This document shows, piece after piece, positions 35,160 through 45,105 of a stretch of DNA of 64,000 nt. The notes below the pieces were generated by a model, which was not told where the DNA came from, did no database searches, and saw only the letters and a list, made by a program, of their open reading frames with translations. Within the stretch, counting starts at the first letter, position 1. Every line of letters starts with the position of its first letter. The position numbers and the translations under genes were made by a program. Where the stretch lies: positions 1-64,000 of the forward strand of contig NZ_FNIZ01000017.1 of the NCBI RefSeq assembly GCF_900104185.1, read 5' to 3'. Source of the stretch: Halobacillus aidingensis. GTDB taxonomy: Bacteria > Bacillota > Bacilli > Bacillales > Halobacillaceae.

Positions 35160-35621
35160 TTATTGAAAAACTTCCGTCCATTCATCGCGTTTTTCCAGTA
35201 ATTCTTTCGCAAGCTTCTGTGCTCCTTCAAGGCTGTGACTCGCAGCAAATCCGCACTGCACTTCATTGCAGGCAGGAACTTCGTCCGCTTCCAAAACATC
35301 CTGAAGAGTCTTCTCGATTACATCAAGCACGTTATCATAGCTGTCGTCATTCAGGATGGCAATATAGAAGCCTGTTTGGCAGCCCATCGGTCCAATATCG
35401 ACAATGCGATCATGGTGATTCCGGCTGTTTTCTGCCATCAAATGCTCGAGAGAATGAAGGGCTGGCATTTCCATATGTTCCTGGTTCGGCTGCTTGATAC
35501 GAAGATCATATTTGTAGATTTTATCTCCGTTTTCTCCTTCTGTCACTCCTACTAGACGTACGTAAGGGGCACTAACTTTCGTGTGGTCAAGATTAAAGCT
35601 TTCAACATTCATTTTTGGCAT
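35160..35621 (-). CDS. luxS: S-ribosylhomocysteine lyase LuxS
   Basis: 153 residues. Metal ligands His56 and His60 in [11 protein letters not shown] and Cys123 in EVQCGFA; catalytic Cys81 in PMGCQTGFY. Splits S-ribosylhomocysteine into homocysteine and DPD, the precursor of AI-2. It occupies the slot held by mtnN in the B. subtilis yrrT operon and feeds homocysteine to MccA. Confidence 0.96.
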   Translation of the reverse strand: MPKMNVESFNLDHTKVSAPYVRLVGVTEGENGDKIYKYDLRIKQPNQEHMEMPALHSLEHLMAENSRNHHDRIVDIGPMGCQTGFYIAILNDDSYDNVLDVIEKTLQDVLEADEVPACNEVQCGFAASHSLEGAQKLAKELLEKRDEWTEVFQ

Positions 35622-35625
35622 GTGA

Positions 35626-36270
35626 TCATCCTTCTCCTTTTTCAGCCTGAATGAGCCAGGCGTATTTGTTCAGTTGTTCAAAATTCACCTCAAACCCGTT
35701 GAGGACAAACATCTCTCTTAGTTCTTCTAGAAATGGGTAGTATTCTTCCTGCAAATCCTGCGCTAAATTTAAAAATCCTTGTTTTTCTGCGGATATAATT
35801 AACTGTTGTTTATGTTCTTCGTTCTTAAAGATGGTGTCTATAAAAACTACTTTCCCATCATTTTCAAGACGATTTCGAAAGCTCTGAATGGCTTCGACTT
35901 TCTCACTGGTCGTCAAATGATGAAAAGCGAATGAACTGATAATGGACCGGATGGGTGTTAAGAGTTTAGGGTAATCCAGAAAGTTGCCATCATAAATAGC
36001 TGCTTCCGGGCACTTGACTTTAGCGATTCTTCGCATTTCAGAGGAAGGCTCAATGCCAAGCACGACCTTGTTCTGATCGATGACCTTTCTCGTCAAATTT
36101 GCTGTACCCACTCCGAATTCCATAACCGGGGATACGGAAAGCTCCGCTAAGCGCGCCAACATTTCATCGTACCCTTCAAACACTTCACGATATTCCGGAT
36201 CTTTACCAGCCACTGTATCGTCATATGAACTCGCCCATTGGTTGAATAGGTCGACGAATTCCATCCCCAT
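35626..36270 (-). CDS. yrrT: YrrT-like class I SAM-dependent methyltransferase
   Basis: 215 residues from the ATG at 36270 ([12 protein letters not shown]), about eleven bases after GAGGAG; an ATG three codons earlier is too close. SAM motif [15 protein letters not shown], then LGIEPSSEM and a FAFHHLTT post-motif. First gene of the methionine-to-cysteine operon. The methyl acceptor is unknown. Confidence 0.87.
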   Translation of the reverse strand: MGMEFVDLFNQWASSYDDTVAGKDPEYREVFEGYDEMLARLAELSVSPVMEFGVGTANLTRKVIDQNKVVLGIEPSSEMRRIAKVKCPEAAIYDGNFLDYPKLLTPIRSIISSFAFHHLTTSEKVEAIQSFRNRLENDGKVVFIDTIFKNEEHKQQLIISAEKQGFLNLAQDLQEEYYPFLEELREMFVLNGFEVNFEQLNKYAWLIQAEKGEG

Positions 36271-36294
36271 AAATTTCATCTCTCCTCATTATTT

Positions 36295-36323
36295 ATAATT
36301 CCAATGCGTTAACTCGGAATTAT
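36295..36323. promoter_or_regulatory. Candidate CymR operator upstream of yrrT
   Basis: A perfect inverted repeat ATAATTCC (36295-36302), 13-nt spacer, GGAATTAT (36316-36323), located 25 bp before the yrrT start. In B. subtilis CymR represses this operon through a GGAATT-containing site. Confidence 0.65.
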
Positions 36324-36398
36324 GTTTATAATGTATCATATTTCATAACTCCCCTCAATGTTATTGTTTTTTATCAGTAATTTTTTTTAATGAAAAAA

Positions 36399-36436
36399 GC
36401 AAAAACCAGAGTCTAGAAGGGACTCTGGTTTTTGCT
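36399..36436 (-). terminator. Terminator of the DEAD-box helicase gene
   Basis: AAAAACCAGAGTC pairs with GACTCTGGTTTTT, followed by GCTTTTTTC on the minus strand. Confidence 0.9.
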
Positions 36437-37608
36437 TATCTTCTTCGTTTTTTATGTCGGGAAGTTTTTTCTTCCTCTTTTTCTCTTTTTCCAGGGGAAA
36501 GATGCTCCATAGACCTTCTTTCTAACTTTTGTTTGATATGCTGTTCAATTTGTTTAAGAGCAGTCTTATCTTTAGGCGCAGCAAAAGTAATCGCCAACCC
36601 TTTGCCTCCTGCTCTTCCTGTTCTGCCGATCCTGTGAATATAACTTTCAGGGTCTTGTGGAATATCATAGTTCAACACATGGGTGATTCCTTCTACATCC
36701 AGGCCTCTAGCCGCTACGTCTGTAGCTACAAGGTACTGAATTTTAGCATCACGGAAACGCTGCATGACTTTCTCCCTTTTGGCTTGAGAAAGGTCACCGT
36801 GCAGCTCATCGGATTCATATCCTTTGGCGGTCAAGGCGTCATTCAACTTTTTCGCTCTGCGTTTCGTTCTACAGAAAATGACCGCAAGAAATGGTCGGTG
36901 TTCACTCATGATTTGAATAAGAGCATCTTGTTTAGCTCGATCGGTCGTTTCATATAACAGTTGTTTGATGTTAGAGACCGTCACTTTCTCTTCTTTCACT
37001 TCAATACGCTCTGGATCATGCGTGATTTTTTTTGCTAAGGAATGGACTTGTGAAGTGATTGTCGCTGAAAATAACATCGTTTGCCTTTCTGCTCCACACT
37101 GTCCAATAATCTCTTGCACATCAGGAAGAAATCCTGCTTCCAACATTTGATCGGCTTCATCAATGACAAGCTGCTGAATATTGGTCAGTTCGACAGTTTC
37201 TCGTCTTAAATGATCCAACAAACGACCTGGAGTCGCGATGACAATATGGGCTTTTCCATTCAATTTGTTCGCTTGTTTAGCTACATCCTGCCCACCATAC
37301 ACCGCAAGGACATGAGTTTCATCATTTTTCAGCTTGTTCACTTCATGAGTGATCTGCAAAGCTAATTCTCTTGTCGGGGTGATGATTAAAGCTTGAACAG
37401 TTCCCAAGGACGGGTCTACCTTTTCTAAAATAGGCAAAACAAATGCGAACGTCTTCCCTGTCCCGGTCTGTGCTTGGGCAATGATGTCTTTTCCATCCAT
37501 TAGAGGTGGAATCGCACGTTCCTGTACGGGAGTCGGAGAAGCAATCCCCTGCTTCTGCAGCTTTTCAGTCAACTCTTTCGATATTCCTAATTTTTCAAAT
37601 GGTTTCAT
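36436..37608 (-). CDS. DEAD-box RNA helicase
   Basis: 390 residues. Motifs in order: Q motif [21 protein letters not shown], Ia [35 protein letters not shown] and [13 protein letters not shown] short basic tail (RHKKRRR) follows. CshA/CshB-type enzymes remodel RNA in ribosome assembly and decay. The tail is too short to assign a subtype. Confidence 0.93.
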   Translation of the reverse strand: MKPFEKLGISKELTEKLQKQGIASPTPVQERAIPPLMDGKDIIAQAQTGTGKTFAFVLPILEKVDPSLGTVQALIITPTRELALQITHEVNKLKNDETHVLAVYGGQDVAKQANKLNGKAHIVIATPGRLLDHLRRETVELTNIQQLVIDEADQMLEAGFLPDVQEIIGQCGAERQTMLFSATITSQVHSLAKKITHDPERIEVKEEKVTVSNIKQLLYETTDRAKQDALIQIMSEHRPFLAVIFCRTKRRAKKLNDALTAKGYESDELHGDLSQAKREKVMQRFRDAKIQYLVATDVAARGLDVEGITHVLNYDIPQDPESYIHRIGRTGRAGGKGLAITFAAPKDKTALKQIEQHIKQKLERRSMEHLSPGKREKEEEKTSRHKKRRR

Positions 37609-37658
37609 CTATTATTCACTACTTTCTATAAAATTAATTCCGTCATTCATCCCACATA

Positions 37659-38205
37659 AGCTCTCGTTTGTGGAAGACTCAGTTTCGAGACTTTTGTTGA
37701 GTGGATGGGGGCTACGGGGAATAGCTCGCTTTCCGCGGGAGCGCGGTGAGCCTCCTCGGACTACGTCCTGTGGGGTCTCACCAAGCACTTTTTTCCCGCA
37801 GGAGTCTCGCCATTCCCCTCCGCCCTTTGCCATATAAGTATTTCGAAACCACTTCCGGAATAAGCCGCTTTTATGCCCATGGTAATTGGAAGGGAATGAA
37901 CTCCTAAGGACGCTATTCTGCATACGAAAAGCTTGTTATAGAGCGCTTTATGCTTATAACAACAGGATAGTGGAAGGCACCCTCACACAGTAAAGGGGTT
38001 CGTTTCTCATCTTCATGGAATGGGGTGGTTGGGAAGCTGCGAGACTCCCGTGGGAGAAGGAGACAGGCGAGATCCCGCAGGGCGGTAGCCCGAGGAAGCT
38101 CGGCGCTCCCCCACAGGAAAGCGAGTTGCTTCCCAGCCACCCCTGACGCGCAACTCAGCAACGAACCCCAAAACATCTCGAAACTGAGTCTTCCACAATC
38201 CTGCC
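37659..38205 (+). repeat. Dispersed inverted-repeat element, copy 2 (order A-linker-B)
   Basis: Left boundary AGCTCTC, left terminal repeat 37668-37690 and right repeat 38176-38198, a perfect 23-bp inverted pair. The right boundary is TCCTGCC. Module A (about 37700-37845) is next to the left flank, followed by a linker and module B (about 38010-38150). The two modules each fold into long GC-rich stems. Same orientation as copy 1. No protein-coding gene. Confidence 0.85.
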
Positions 38206-38353
38206 AGTTAGTTGAAGAAGACCATTCCTTTATTGTACCTGAAAAAAGATCGTTATGTTGGGATTGTAGAAAATTGAAGGCGAGATGTTCGTTCATTAAT
38301 TGAGCTATTTTCCATATAGTTATAAAAAGGACTGTAAAAAAGGAGGGGCTCTT

Positions 38354-39541
38354 ATGGACGTTAAAGTAAGAAGTGGGGACACGTTATGGTACTATTCGAA
38401 TCTTTTTAACGTACCGTTGGATTTAATCATAGATTCTAATCCACAAGCGGACCCATCTTCACTTCAGATTGGACAAACCATTCGTATCCCCGGCTATGAA
38501 ACGAGTCAATATCGGATACAATCCGGCGATACTTTTTGGAAAATCGCCAGCGAGCGTCGTATTTCATTAGATGCGATTGCTTTATTAAACCCTTCCGTCA
38601 ATCCTAGAATGCTTCAAATCGGTCAGGTTTTATTCCTTCCCGTTCAAGTAACCTATAGAGTTGTAGATGGAAACCGTCCTTATGATTTCAACGTGCTCAC
38701 AACTGATTTGAATGAACTTTACGAACTCTACCCGTTTGTTAGAAGAGAGACGATTGGAAGTAGTGTGATGGGAAAAGATCTTGTTGAACTTCAAATCGGC
38801 CGTGGTCCAAAAGTTGTGCATTGGAACGGATCGTTTCATGCAAATGAATGGATTACCACAGCAGTAATCATGCAATTTCTTAATGACTACTTGCTGGCCT
38901 TAACAAATAAAGAGACCATTCGAGGGCTGGAAATCGCCCCTTTTTACAATGAAGTGACACTCTCCATTGTTCCCATGGTCGACCCTGATGGTGTAGACCT
39001 CGTTTTGAACGGACCGCCTGAAGGGGAATTTGGGGAGTTGGCACTAACTATCAATGACGGGAACACTGATTTCTCTGGCTGGAAAGCAAATATTCGCGGA
39101 GTGGATTTGAATAACCAATACCCTGCCAAATGGGAAGTGGATGCAGCAAGAAAACCAACCTCCCCTGCGCCAAGAGATTTCCCTGGTTATCAACCGTTGA
39201 CGGAGCCTGAGACGGTTGCAATGGCTGAGCTTGCCGGTGCCCGTAATTTCGAAAAGATGCTTGCTTTCCATACACAAGGAGAAGTAATTTATTGGGGATA
39301 TGAGGGGCTTGAACCTCCTCGCTCCATGACGATTGTCAACGAATTTGAAAGAGTCAGCGGTTACAAACCCATCCGTTATGTAGATAGTTTTTCCGGCTAT
39401 AAGGACTGGTTTATACAAGATTTCCGACAACCTGGCTTCACTGTAGAACTTGGGCTTGGAGTAAATCCTCTACCTCTTGAACAGTTTGATGAAATCTACC
39501 AGGAAACAATAGGGATCTTTTTGGCAAGTTTGTACATGTAG
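38354..39541 (+). CDS. LysM-containing M14 peptidase (gamma-D-glutamyl-mDAP type)
   Basis: 395 residues from the ATG at 38354 (AAGGAGGGG upstream). Two LysM repeats (about 1-45 and 49-95) precede an M14 carboxypeptidase: Zn ligands in FHANEW (H-x-x-E) and later AFHTQGE; catalytic Glu in TVELGLG. Resembles spore or wall endopeptidase I (ENP1), which cuts gamma-D-Glu-mDAP bonds. No signal peptide, so it may act in the mother cell or forespore. Confidence 0.88.
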   Translation: MDVKVRSGDTLWYYSNLFNVPLDLIIDSNPQADPSSLQIGQTIRIPGYETSQYRIQSGDTFWKIASERRISLDAIALLNPSVNPRMLQIGQVLFLPVQVTYRVVDGNRPYDFNVLTTDLNELYELYPFVRRETIGSSVMGKDLVELQIGRGPKVVHWNGSFHANEWITTAVIMQFLNDYLLALTNKETIRGLEIAPFYNEVTLSIVPMVDPDGVDLVLNGPPEGEFGELALTINDGNTDFSGWKANIRGVDLNNQYPAKWEVDAARKPTSPAPRDFPGYQPLTEPETVAMAELAGARNFEKMLAFHTQGEVIYWGYEGLEPPRSMTIVNEFERVSGYKPIRYVDSFSGYKDWFIQDFRQPGFTVELGLGVNPLPLEQFDEIYQETIGIFLASLYM

Positions 39542-39557
39542 ACACAATGGAAAGTTT

Positions 39558-39602
39558 CTAACAAAACCCCTGCGGAATTTAGTCTCCGCAGGGGTTTTGT
39601 TA
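39558..39602. terminator. Bidirectional terminator after the M14 peptidase gene
   Basis: AACAAAACCCCTGCGGA pairs with TCCGCAGGGGTTTTGTT. It serves both the peptidase gene and the convergent gene at 39600. Confidence 0.92.
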
Positions 39603-39938
39603 GAAATCTTTTTTGTCCATATGACCATTGTGATCTTTGATCACTTGAATGGCCCGATCGTACTCCTCTTCTTTTACTGAAAAATGAAGCACGTGGGTCA
39701 AATGCTTTTTATCAGATAGTGCACTATCACGGTCATGCTTAGGGGAGACGACCTCTGTAAAGTTGAACGTTCCTCCACCTGAATTCGTTGAACCTGCCAC
39801 AGGGACAATTGGGGTCATATCTGTATCCTCAGGAATCGCTTCTACTGTATCCTGATCAACCGATAAAGATTGCAACGATGCTTTTGCACTTTCTGCGTCA
39901 TTTTCTGTTGAAAAGTAAGCTTGAATGGTTTTCGCCAT
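39600..39938 (-). CDS. Hypothetical protein, ferredoxin-like fold
   Basis: 112 residues. MAKTIQAYFSTENDAESA opens like general-stress-type small proteins with a beta-alpha-beta start. A Gly/Ser-rich linker (GSTNSGGG) is followed by a second beta-alpha segment (HVLHFSVKEEEYDRAIQVI). No enzyme motif. Not identified further. Confidence 0.7.
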   Translation of the reverse strand: MAKTIQAYFSTENDAESAKASLQSLSVDQDTVEAIPEDTDMTPIVPVAGSTNSGGGTFNFTEVVSPKHDRDSALSDKKHLTHVLHFSVKEEEYDRAIQVIKDHNGHMDKKDF

Positions 39939-40029
39939 ACGATCATCCCTCTCTATAAAAGGTAGTATGGTTATATTATCCTTCCCTCCTCATTTTCAAA
40001 CCCTTGACGAACCTCTGGGTGGGCCAAAG

Positions 40030-40063
40030 AAAAGAACACCTCTCCTACGAGAGATGTTCTTTT
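40030..40063 (-). terminator. argGH terminator
   Basis: AAAAGAACATCTCTC pairs with GAGAGGTGTTCTTTT; it overlaps the 3' end of argH. Confidence 0.85.
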
Positions 40064-41418
40064 GCCAATTGGATTTGTTTATTCACTTGATCGAACCCTG
40101 TTCCACCCTCACTGTTACGGGCAGCTACGACTTGGTTCGGATTCAATTTTTCAAAAATATCCGCTTCAAAAAGTGGGGAGAAATCCTGGTATTCCTCAAG
40201 GGTCAGATCCAACAAATATTTTTCTTGTTGAATAGAATACAAAACAATTTTCCCGATCACTTCATGCGCTTCTCTGAACGGCATGCCTTTGACTGCCAAA
40301 TAATCCGCTATATCTGTGGCATTCGAATAATCTTCATTTACAGCATTCTTCATTTGATCCCCTTTAACATGCATCGATGCAAGCATCGGCGCTAACAAAG
40401 ACAAGGCTCCTTCAAGAGTCTCAACCGTATCGAACATTCCCTCTTTGTCTTCCTGCATATCTTTGTTGTAAGCGAGAGGCAGCCCTTTCAGTAAGGTGAG
40501 CAATCCCATCAAATGCCCATAGATTCTTCCCGTTTTTCCACGGAGGAGTTCTGGAACATCAGGGTTCTTCTTCTGAGGCATGATGCTTGAACCTGTACAA
40601 AAGGCATCATCCAATTCAACGAATTGAAACTCCTGGCTTCCCCATAAAATCAGCTCTTCGGACAAGCGTGAAATGTGTGTAATCATAATAGAGGAAATAG
40701 ATAAGAACTCAAGTATAAAATCACGATCACTGACGGCATCCAATGAATTCGGATAAGGCTGATCGAACCCTAAAGCATCGGATGTCATTTGTCTGTCAAT
40801 CGGATAAGGCGTTCCTGCAAGAGCCGCAGCCCCAAGCGGAGACCAGTTGATCCGCTTCAAACTATCCTGCAAACGTTCCTTATCCCTTTCAAACATCCAA
40901 AAGTAAGCCATTAAATGGTGACCAAAAGAGACGGGCTGGGCACGCTGCAAATGGGTGTACCCCGGCAGAATGGTTTCCACATGCTTTTCCGCCTGCTCCA
41001 CCAAGGACGATTGAACCGCCTCTACCAGCTCCATCAATCCATTCGTCTTTTCACGTAAATAAAGGTGCATATCTGTCGCCACTTGATCGTTCCGGCTTCT
41101 TCCGGTATGCAACTTCCCTCCGACCGATCCGATCTCATCAATGAGCAGTTTTTCTATATTCATGTGAATATCTTCGTGCTCCACAGAAAAAGTGACGTCT
41201 CCTTTCTTCACTTTCTCTTTGATCGTAAGCAGCCCTTCCTTGATTTGCATCACTTCACTCATTTCGATAATGTCACACGCACCGAGCATTTCCACATGAG
41301 CGATACTACCTTCGATATCCTGTAATGCCAGCTTTTGATCAAAAGTGATGGAAGAGGTGTACTCTTCCACCAATTTATTTGTGGGCTTTGTAAACCGGCC
41401 GCCCCATAGTTTAGTCAT
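40045..41418 (-). CDS. argH: Argininosuccinate lyase
   Basis: 457 residues. Cleaves argininosuccinate to arginine and fumarate. Signature [16 protein letters not shown] is present, with [10 protein letters not shown] (substrate loop) and [13 protein letters not shown]. Its start overlaps the argG end by 8 bp, indicating coupled translation. Confidence 0.97.
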   Translation of the reverse strand: MTKLWGGRFTKPTNKLVEEYTSSITFDQKLALQDIEGSIAHVEMLGACDIIEMSEVMQIKEGLLTIKEKVKKGDVTFSVEHEDIHMNIEKLLIDEIGSVGGKLHTGRSRNDQVATDMHLYLREKTNGLMELVEAVQSSLVEQAEKHVETILPGYTHLQRAQPVSFGHHLMAYFWMFERDKERLQDSLKRINWSPLGAAALAGTPYPIDRQMTSDALGFDQPYPNSLDAVSDRDFILEFLSISSIMITHISRLSEELILWGSQEFQFVELDDAFCTGSSIMPQKKNPDVPELLRGKTGRIYGHLMGLLTLLKGLPLAYNKDMQEDKEGMFDTVETLEGALSLLAPMLASMHVKGDQMKNAVNEDYSNATDIADYLAVKGMPFREAHEVIGKIVLYSIQQEKYLLDLTLEEYQDFSPLFEADIFEKLNPNQVVAARNSEGGTGFDQVNKQIQLAKEHLS

Positions 41419-42646
41419 GCTGGCTCACCACCGCTTGGTCCAGTAACTTCTCTCCTTTATGAACGTCTGCATGGACTTTTGTCGGCAGTCCCCACAACTT
41501 AATGAATCCGACAGCTGCATTATGATCAAACGCATCTTCTTTCGAATAAGTGGAAAGTTCTTCATTATATAGACTGACCGGTGATTTCTTACCAATCACT
41601 GTATGGTGTCCCTTGAACAACTTCACTCTAACGGTTCCTGTGACAACCTGCTGTGTCGAATCAATGAATGCAGATAGAGCCGGTTGTAGTGGTGAATACC
41701 ATAGACCATCGTATATGATTTTGGAAAGCTGCTGATCAACATTAGCTTTATATTGGGAAACCTCTCTTGTTTGTGTCAAAAATTCCAGTTCTTTATGGGC
41801 ATTGATCAAAATCATAGCTCCAGGGTTTTCATACACTTCTCTCGATTTAATTCCTACAAGACGATTTTCTGTATGATCAATTCTACCAACCCCATGTTTG
41901 CCGCCGAGTTCGTTCAAGTACTCAATTAAAGGAACAAGATCCATTTTTTCTCCGTTCAATCCGACTGGCTTTCCTTCTATGAAATCAATCTCAATGGTCT
42001 CCGGCTGATCTGGCGTCTCTTCAATCGGATTGGTCCAGGCATATGCCGCTTCCGGAGCTTCTTTCCAAGGATCTTCAAGAACTCCTGCTTCACAAGCACG
42101 CCCCCAGATGTTTGCATCAATAGAGAATGGGTTTTCTAGATTGACAGGAACCGGGATTCCTTTTTCTTCTGCATAAATGATTTGTTCATCACGTGTCATT
42201 CCCCATTCACGAACAGGAGCAATGACTTCAAGATCAGGATTCAATGCCTGTATGGAAACTTCAAAACGCACCTGGTCGTTTCCCTTTCCTGTACAACCGT
42301 GAGCGACAGCCACCGCTCCCTCCTGCTCTGCCACTTCAACGAGCAGTTTAGAGATGAGCGGGCGGGAAAGAGCAGAAGATAATGGATACTTCCCTTCATA
42401 AAGAGCATTTGCTTTAAGAGCCGGCATCAAATATTCTTCAGCCAATATCTCTTTGGCATCTACCATAATTGCCTTGATCGCTCCTACATCCAGCGCCTTT
42501 TTACGAATGGTTTCCAAGTCTTTCCCTTCACCAACATCCAATCCTAGAGCGATCACATCATACCCATACTTTTCTTGAATCCACTTAACAGAAATCGATG
42601 TGTCCAATCCACCGGAATAAGCTAATACTACTTTTGGTTTTGTCAT
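41411..42646 (-). CDS. argG: Argininosuccinate synthase
   Basis: 411 residues from the ATG at 42646 (AGGAGGT upstream). ATP-pyrophosphatase motif [10 protein letters not shown] at the N-terminus, then [16 protein letters not shown]. Joins citrulline and aspartate. Control by the upstream T-box is expected. A longer in-frame reading would enter the T-box and is rejected. Confidence 0.97.
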   Translation of the reverse strand: MTKPKVVLAYSGGLDTSISVKWIQEKYGYDVIALGLDVGEGKDLETIRKKALDVGAIKAIMVDAKEILAEEYLMPALKANALYEGKYPLSSALSRPLISKLLVEVAEQEGAVAVAHGCTGKGNDQVRFEVSIQALNPDLEVIAPVREWGMTRDEQIIYAEEKGIPVPVNLENPFSIDANIWGRACEAGVLEDPWKEAPEAAYAWTNPIEETPDQPETIEIDFIEGKPVGLNGEKMDLVPLIEYLNELGGKHGVGRIDHTENRLVGIKSREVYENPGAMILINAHKELEFLTQTREVSQYKANVDQQLSKIIYDGLWYSPLQPALSAFIDSTQQVVTGTVRVKLFKGHHTVIGKKSPVSLYNEELSTYSKEDAFDHNAAVGFIKLWGLPTKVHADVHKGEKLLDQAVVSQHD

Positions 42647-42671
42647 ATTAATAACCTCCTCGTTTATTGTC

Positions 42672-42926
42672 CATAAAAAAATCCGTCTCCTACCTGGGGT
42701 AAGAGACGGATTTTGAATCATCCGCGGTGCCACTCTCATTGTCTGTATTTCAGACCAACTCGAAGCTGATAACGGGGGCTCCCGGTTCTGGCTACTTTAT
42801 TCACCGAACATCTCAGAAGTGCGTTTCCGTATCAATCCGTCACCAGGCTTCCACCACCCCCGGCTCGCTGTCGACCAACTTCATACGTACTCTCTTCGTC
42901 CACGAATGTATTTTTATAATGAATTG
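42672..42926 (-). promoter_or_regulatory. T-box riboswitch (arginine) upstream of argGH
   Basis: The T-box sequence TGGCACCGCGG lies at 42722-42732. A terminator (AAAATCCGTCTC with GAGACGGATTTTT) spans 42674-42714. Upstream are AGCGAGCCGGGG-type stem I motifs. The specifier position, by alignment with the glyQS leader, reads GGAAA-CGC-A (CGC at 42821-42823), an arginine codon. Uncharged tRNA-Arg would allow readthrough. Confidence 0.88.
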
Positions 42927-42932
42927 TTTATA

Positions 42933-42960
42933 ATTATACAAAATCATATGCAGAAGTCAA
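42933..42960 (-). promoter_or_regulatory. Promoter of the argGH T-box transcript
   Basis: TTGACT (42955-42960), a 16-nt spacer and TATAAT (42933-42938). Confidence 0.75.
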
Positions 42961-43028
42961 CACATAAAATACATTCATAGAAAAAGTTTTTTTCAGATTG
43001 CCATTTTCATAGCCCCATATTCAACTAA

Positions 43029-43732
43029 AGCTCCCTTTTCTGGAAGACTCAGTTTCAAGATAACCGGGGTTCGTTTGCCGTATTCGGAGTCAGGGGTGGT
43101 TGGGAAGCTACTCGCTTTCCTGTGGGGGAGCGCCGAGCTTCCTCAGGCTATCGCCTTGCGGGATCTCGCCTATCTCCTTCTCCCACGGGAGTCTCGCAGC
43201 TTCCCAACAACCCCATTCCATGTAAGGGAGAAACGAACCCCTATATCGAGAAGGAGTTTCTCCCACTGTCTCTCCTAAGCATGCATAAAGCGCTCTGTAT
43301 CAAGCTTTTACGTTGTGAATGCCAGCTGTAGAGGGGGTTATATTATCCACTCCCCTCTATCATACAAGCTGATTTTTCCAGAAGTGGTTTCGAGAATCTT
43401 CCATGGCAAAGGGGCGGAGGGGAATGGGGAGACTCCTACCTTAAGTGTGCAGGCGCCTCGATCAGCGGCGTATGGACTGGACTGAGCTGGCGGAGATAAA
43501 GGAAACACGAAGAACGGAGTGATTCGATGTTGACTTATCGTACAAAAGCGAGGGAAGTCTCACTAGCCGCTAGGCGCCGGAACCGGATATTGAAGAGGAA
43601 AAGAGTGCTTGGTGAGACCCCGCAGAGCGAAGCTCGAGGAGGCTCACCAAGCTCCCGCGGAAAGCGAGCTATTCCCCGCAGCCCCCATCCCCTCAACAAG
43701 AGTCTCGAAACTGAGTCTTCCACAATCCTGCC
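43029..43732 (+). repeat. Dispersed inverted-repeat element, copy 3 (order B-linker-A, with an insertion)
   Basis: Left boundary AGCTCCC, left repeat 43038-43060, right repeat 43703-43725, then TCCTGCC. Module B (about 43085-43215) lies next to the left flank and module A next to the right flank, the reverse of copies 1 and 2. A 158-bp foreign segment interrupts module A. Confidence 0.85.
43438..43595 (+). repeat. Second repeat type nested inside copy 3
   Basis: Comparison with copy 4 shows GAGACTCCT and GGAAAAGAGTGC of module A separated by about 158 bp. The insert has inverted ends GGCGCCT (43452-43458) and AGGCGCC (43572-43578), with AGCGGC/GCCGCT inside them. It carries no gene. Confidence 0.7.
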
Positions 43733-43844
43733 ATCTTGTTTATTAAAGCTAAATGTAAATCATTTGTATATGGCAGGGTTTCCAGGGGCATATTCTCGTG
43801 TTAAGATGAGTAGGGTAAATTAAATAAAGTCTGCTTCAGGGCAG

Positions 43845-43918
43845 GAGAGGTTCTAGCGACACCCTCTATAAAAAACTAAGGATGGAACTGTACCTTGCCT
43901 TAGGTGCGGTTTTTTTTA
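43845..43918 (+). promoter_or_regulatory. PreQ1-I riboswitch with terminator upstream of queC
   Basis: AGAGGTTCTAGC, ACACCCTCTATAAAAAACTAAGG (split here: ACACCCTCT then AAAAAACTAAGG) is the class I preQ1 aptamer pattern, 43845-43881. AACTGTACCT pairs with AGGTGCGGTT (43886-43911), then eight T. PreQ1 binding would favour termination and shut queCDE. Confidence 0.93.
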
Positions 43919-43972
43919 ATGGTTTTGGGTGTGTAGAATTCTCTTTTTCGATGATGAAAGGAGAATTTTTTA

Positions 43973-44638
43973 ATGGAAAAAAATAATAAAGCTGTGGTTG
44001 TATTCAGCGGCGGCCAGGACAGTACGACTTGTTTGTTCTGGGCATTGAAGAAGTTCGATTCCGTTGAGGTCGTTACTTTCGATTACAACCAACGTCATAA
44101 AGAAGAAATTGAAGTGGCGAAAGAAATTGCTGAAGATCAGCAGGTTCTCCATCATATCCTTGATATGTCTTTACTTAACCAACTTGCCCCTAATGCTTTA
44201 ACCAGGGATGATATTGAAGTGAAAGATGGCGAAGATGGGGAACTTCCTTCTACCTTTGTACCGGGAAGGAATCAATTATTCTTGTCTTTCGCCACAATTC
44301 TTGCACGGCAAATCGGCGCGAAACATATTGTGACAGGGGTTTGTGAGACAGACTTCAGCGGTTATCCAGACTGCCGCGATGTCTTTGTTAAATCCTTGAA
44401 TGTCACACTGAATCTATCGATGGATGATGAATTCGTTATTCATACCCCACTTATGTGGCTGGACAAAGCAGAAACATGGGAAATGGCTGATGATTTGGAT
44501 GCCTTTAACTACGTCCGTGAAAAAACGTTGACTTGCTACAACGGTATCCGAGGGGATGGCTGCGGGGAATGCCCGGCTTGTGAACTTCGCAGGAATGGCC
44601 TTCATACTTACCTCGCTAAAAAAGAGGTGACCAAATAA
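43973..44638 (+). CDS. queC: 7-cyano-7-deazaguanine synthase QueC
   Basis: 221 residues. Pyrophosphatase loop [10 protein letters not shown] (10-19) and zinc Cys residues in [16 protein letters not shown]. Converts 7-carboxy-7-deazaguanine to preQ0 for queuosine. Ends with TAATG overlapping the queD start. Confidence 0.96.
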   Translation: MEKNNKAVVVFSGGQDSTTCLFWALKKFDSVEVVTFDYNQRHKEEIEVAKEIAEDQQVLHHILDMSLLNQLAPNALTRDDIEVKDGEDGELPSTFVPGRNQLFLSFATILARQIGAKHIVTGVCETDFSGYPDCRDVFVKSLNVTLNLSMDDEFVIHTPLMWLDKAETWEMADDLDAFNYVREKTLTCYNGIRGDGCGECPACELRRNGLHTYLAKKEVTK

Positions 44639-45105
44639 TGTACGGGTTTACGATTGTTGAAAACTTGCAGAAAATGGATCAGGACATCAAACATCATGAG
44701 TTAAAATACCACCAAAAGCGAGTACTCGTCAGCAAAGAATTCACTTTTGACGCTGCTCACCACCTGCATTGTTATGAAGGAAAATGTAAAAATCTCCATG
44801 GACATACGTATAAAGTGATTTTTGGCGTCAGCGGCTTTGTGGATGACATTGGGCTTATCATCGATTTTGGTGACATCAAGAAAATTTGGAAAGAACAGAT
44901 CGAGGTCCATCTCGATCACAGGTATTTGAATGATACACTGCCGAACATGAATACAACAGCTGAAAATATGGTCGTTTGGATTTATGAAAAAATGGAAGAA
45001 GCTTTGAAAGATGATCCGAATAAGTGTCGTGTTGAATTTGTAAAACTTTACGAAACACCGACAAGTTTCGCAGAAGCAAGACGGGAGTGGATGATGGATG
45101 AATAA
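44638..45105 (+). CDS. queD: 6-carboxytetrahydropterin synthase QueD
   Basis: 155 residues. Zn ligands in FDAAHHLHCYEGKCKNLHGH (catalytic Cys, two His) fit QueD rather than PTPS. Overlaps queC by 1 bp and queE by 8 bp. Confidence 0.95.
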   Translation: MYGFTIVENLQKMDQDIKHHELKYHQKRVLVSKEFTFDAAHHLHCYEGKCKNLHGHTYKVIFGVSGFVDDIGLIIDFGDIKKIWKEQIEVHLDHRYLNDTLPNMNTTAENMVVWIYEKMEEALKDDPNKCRVEFVKLYETPTSFAEARREWMMDE

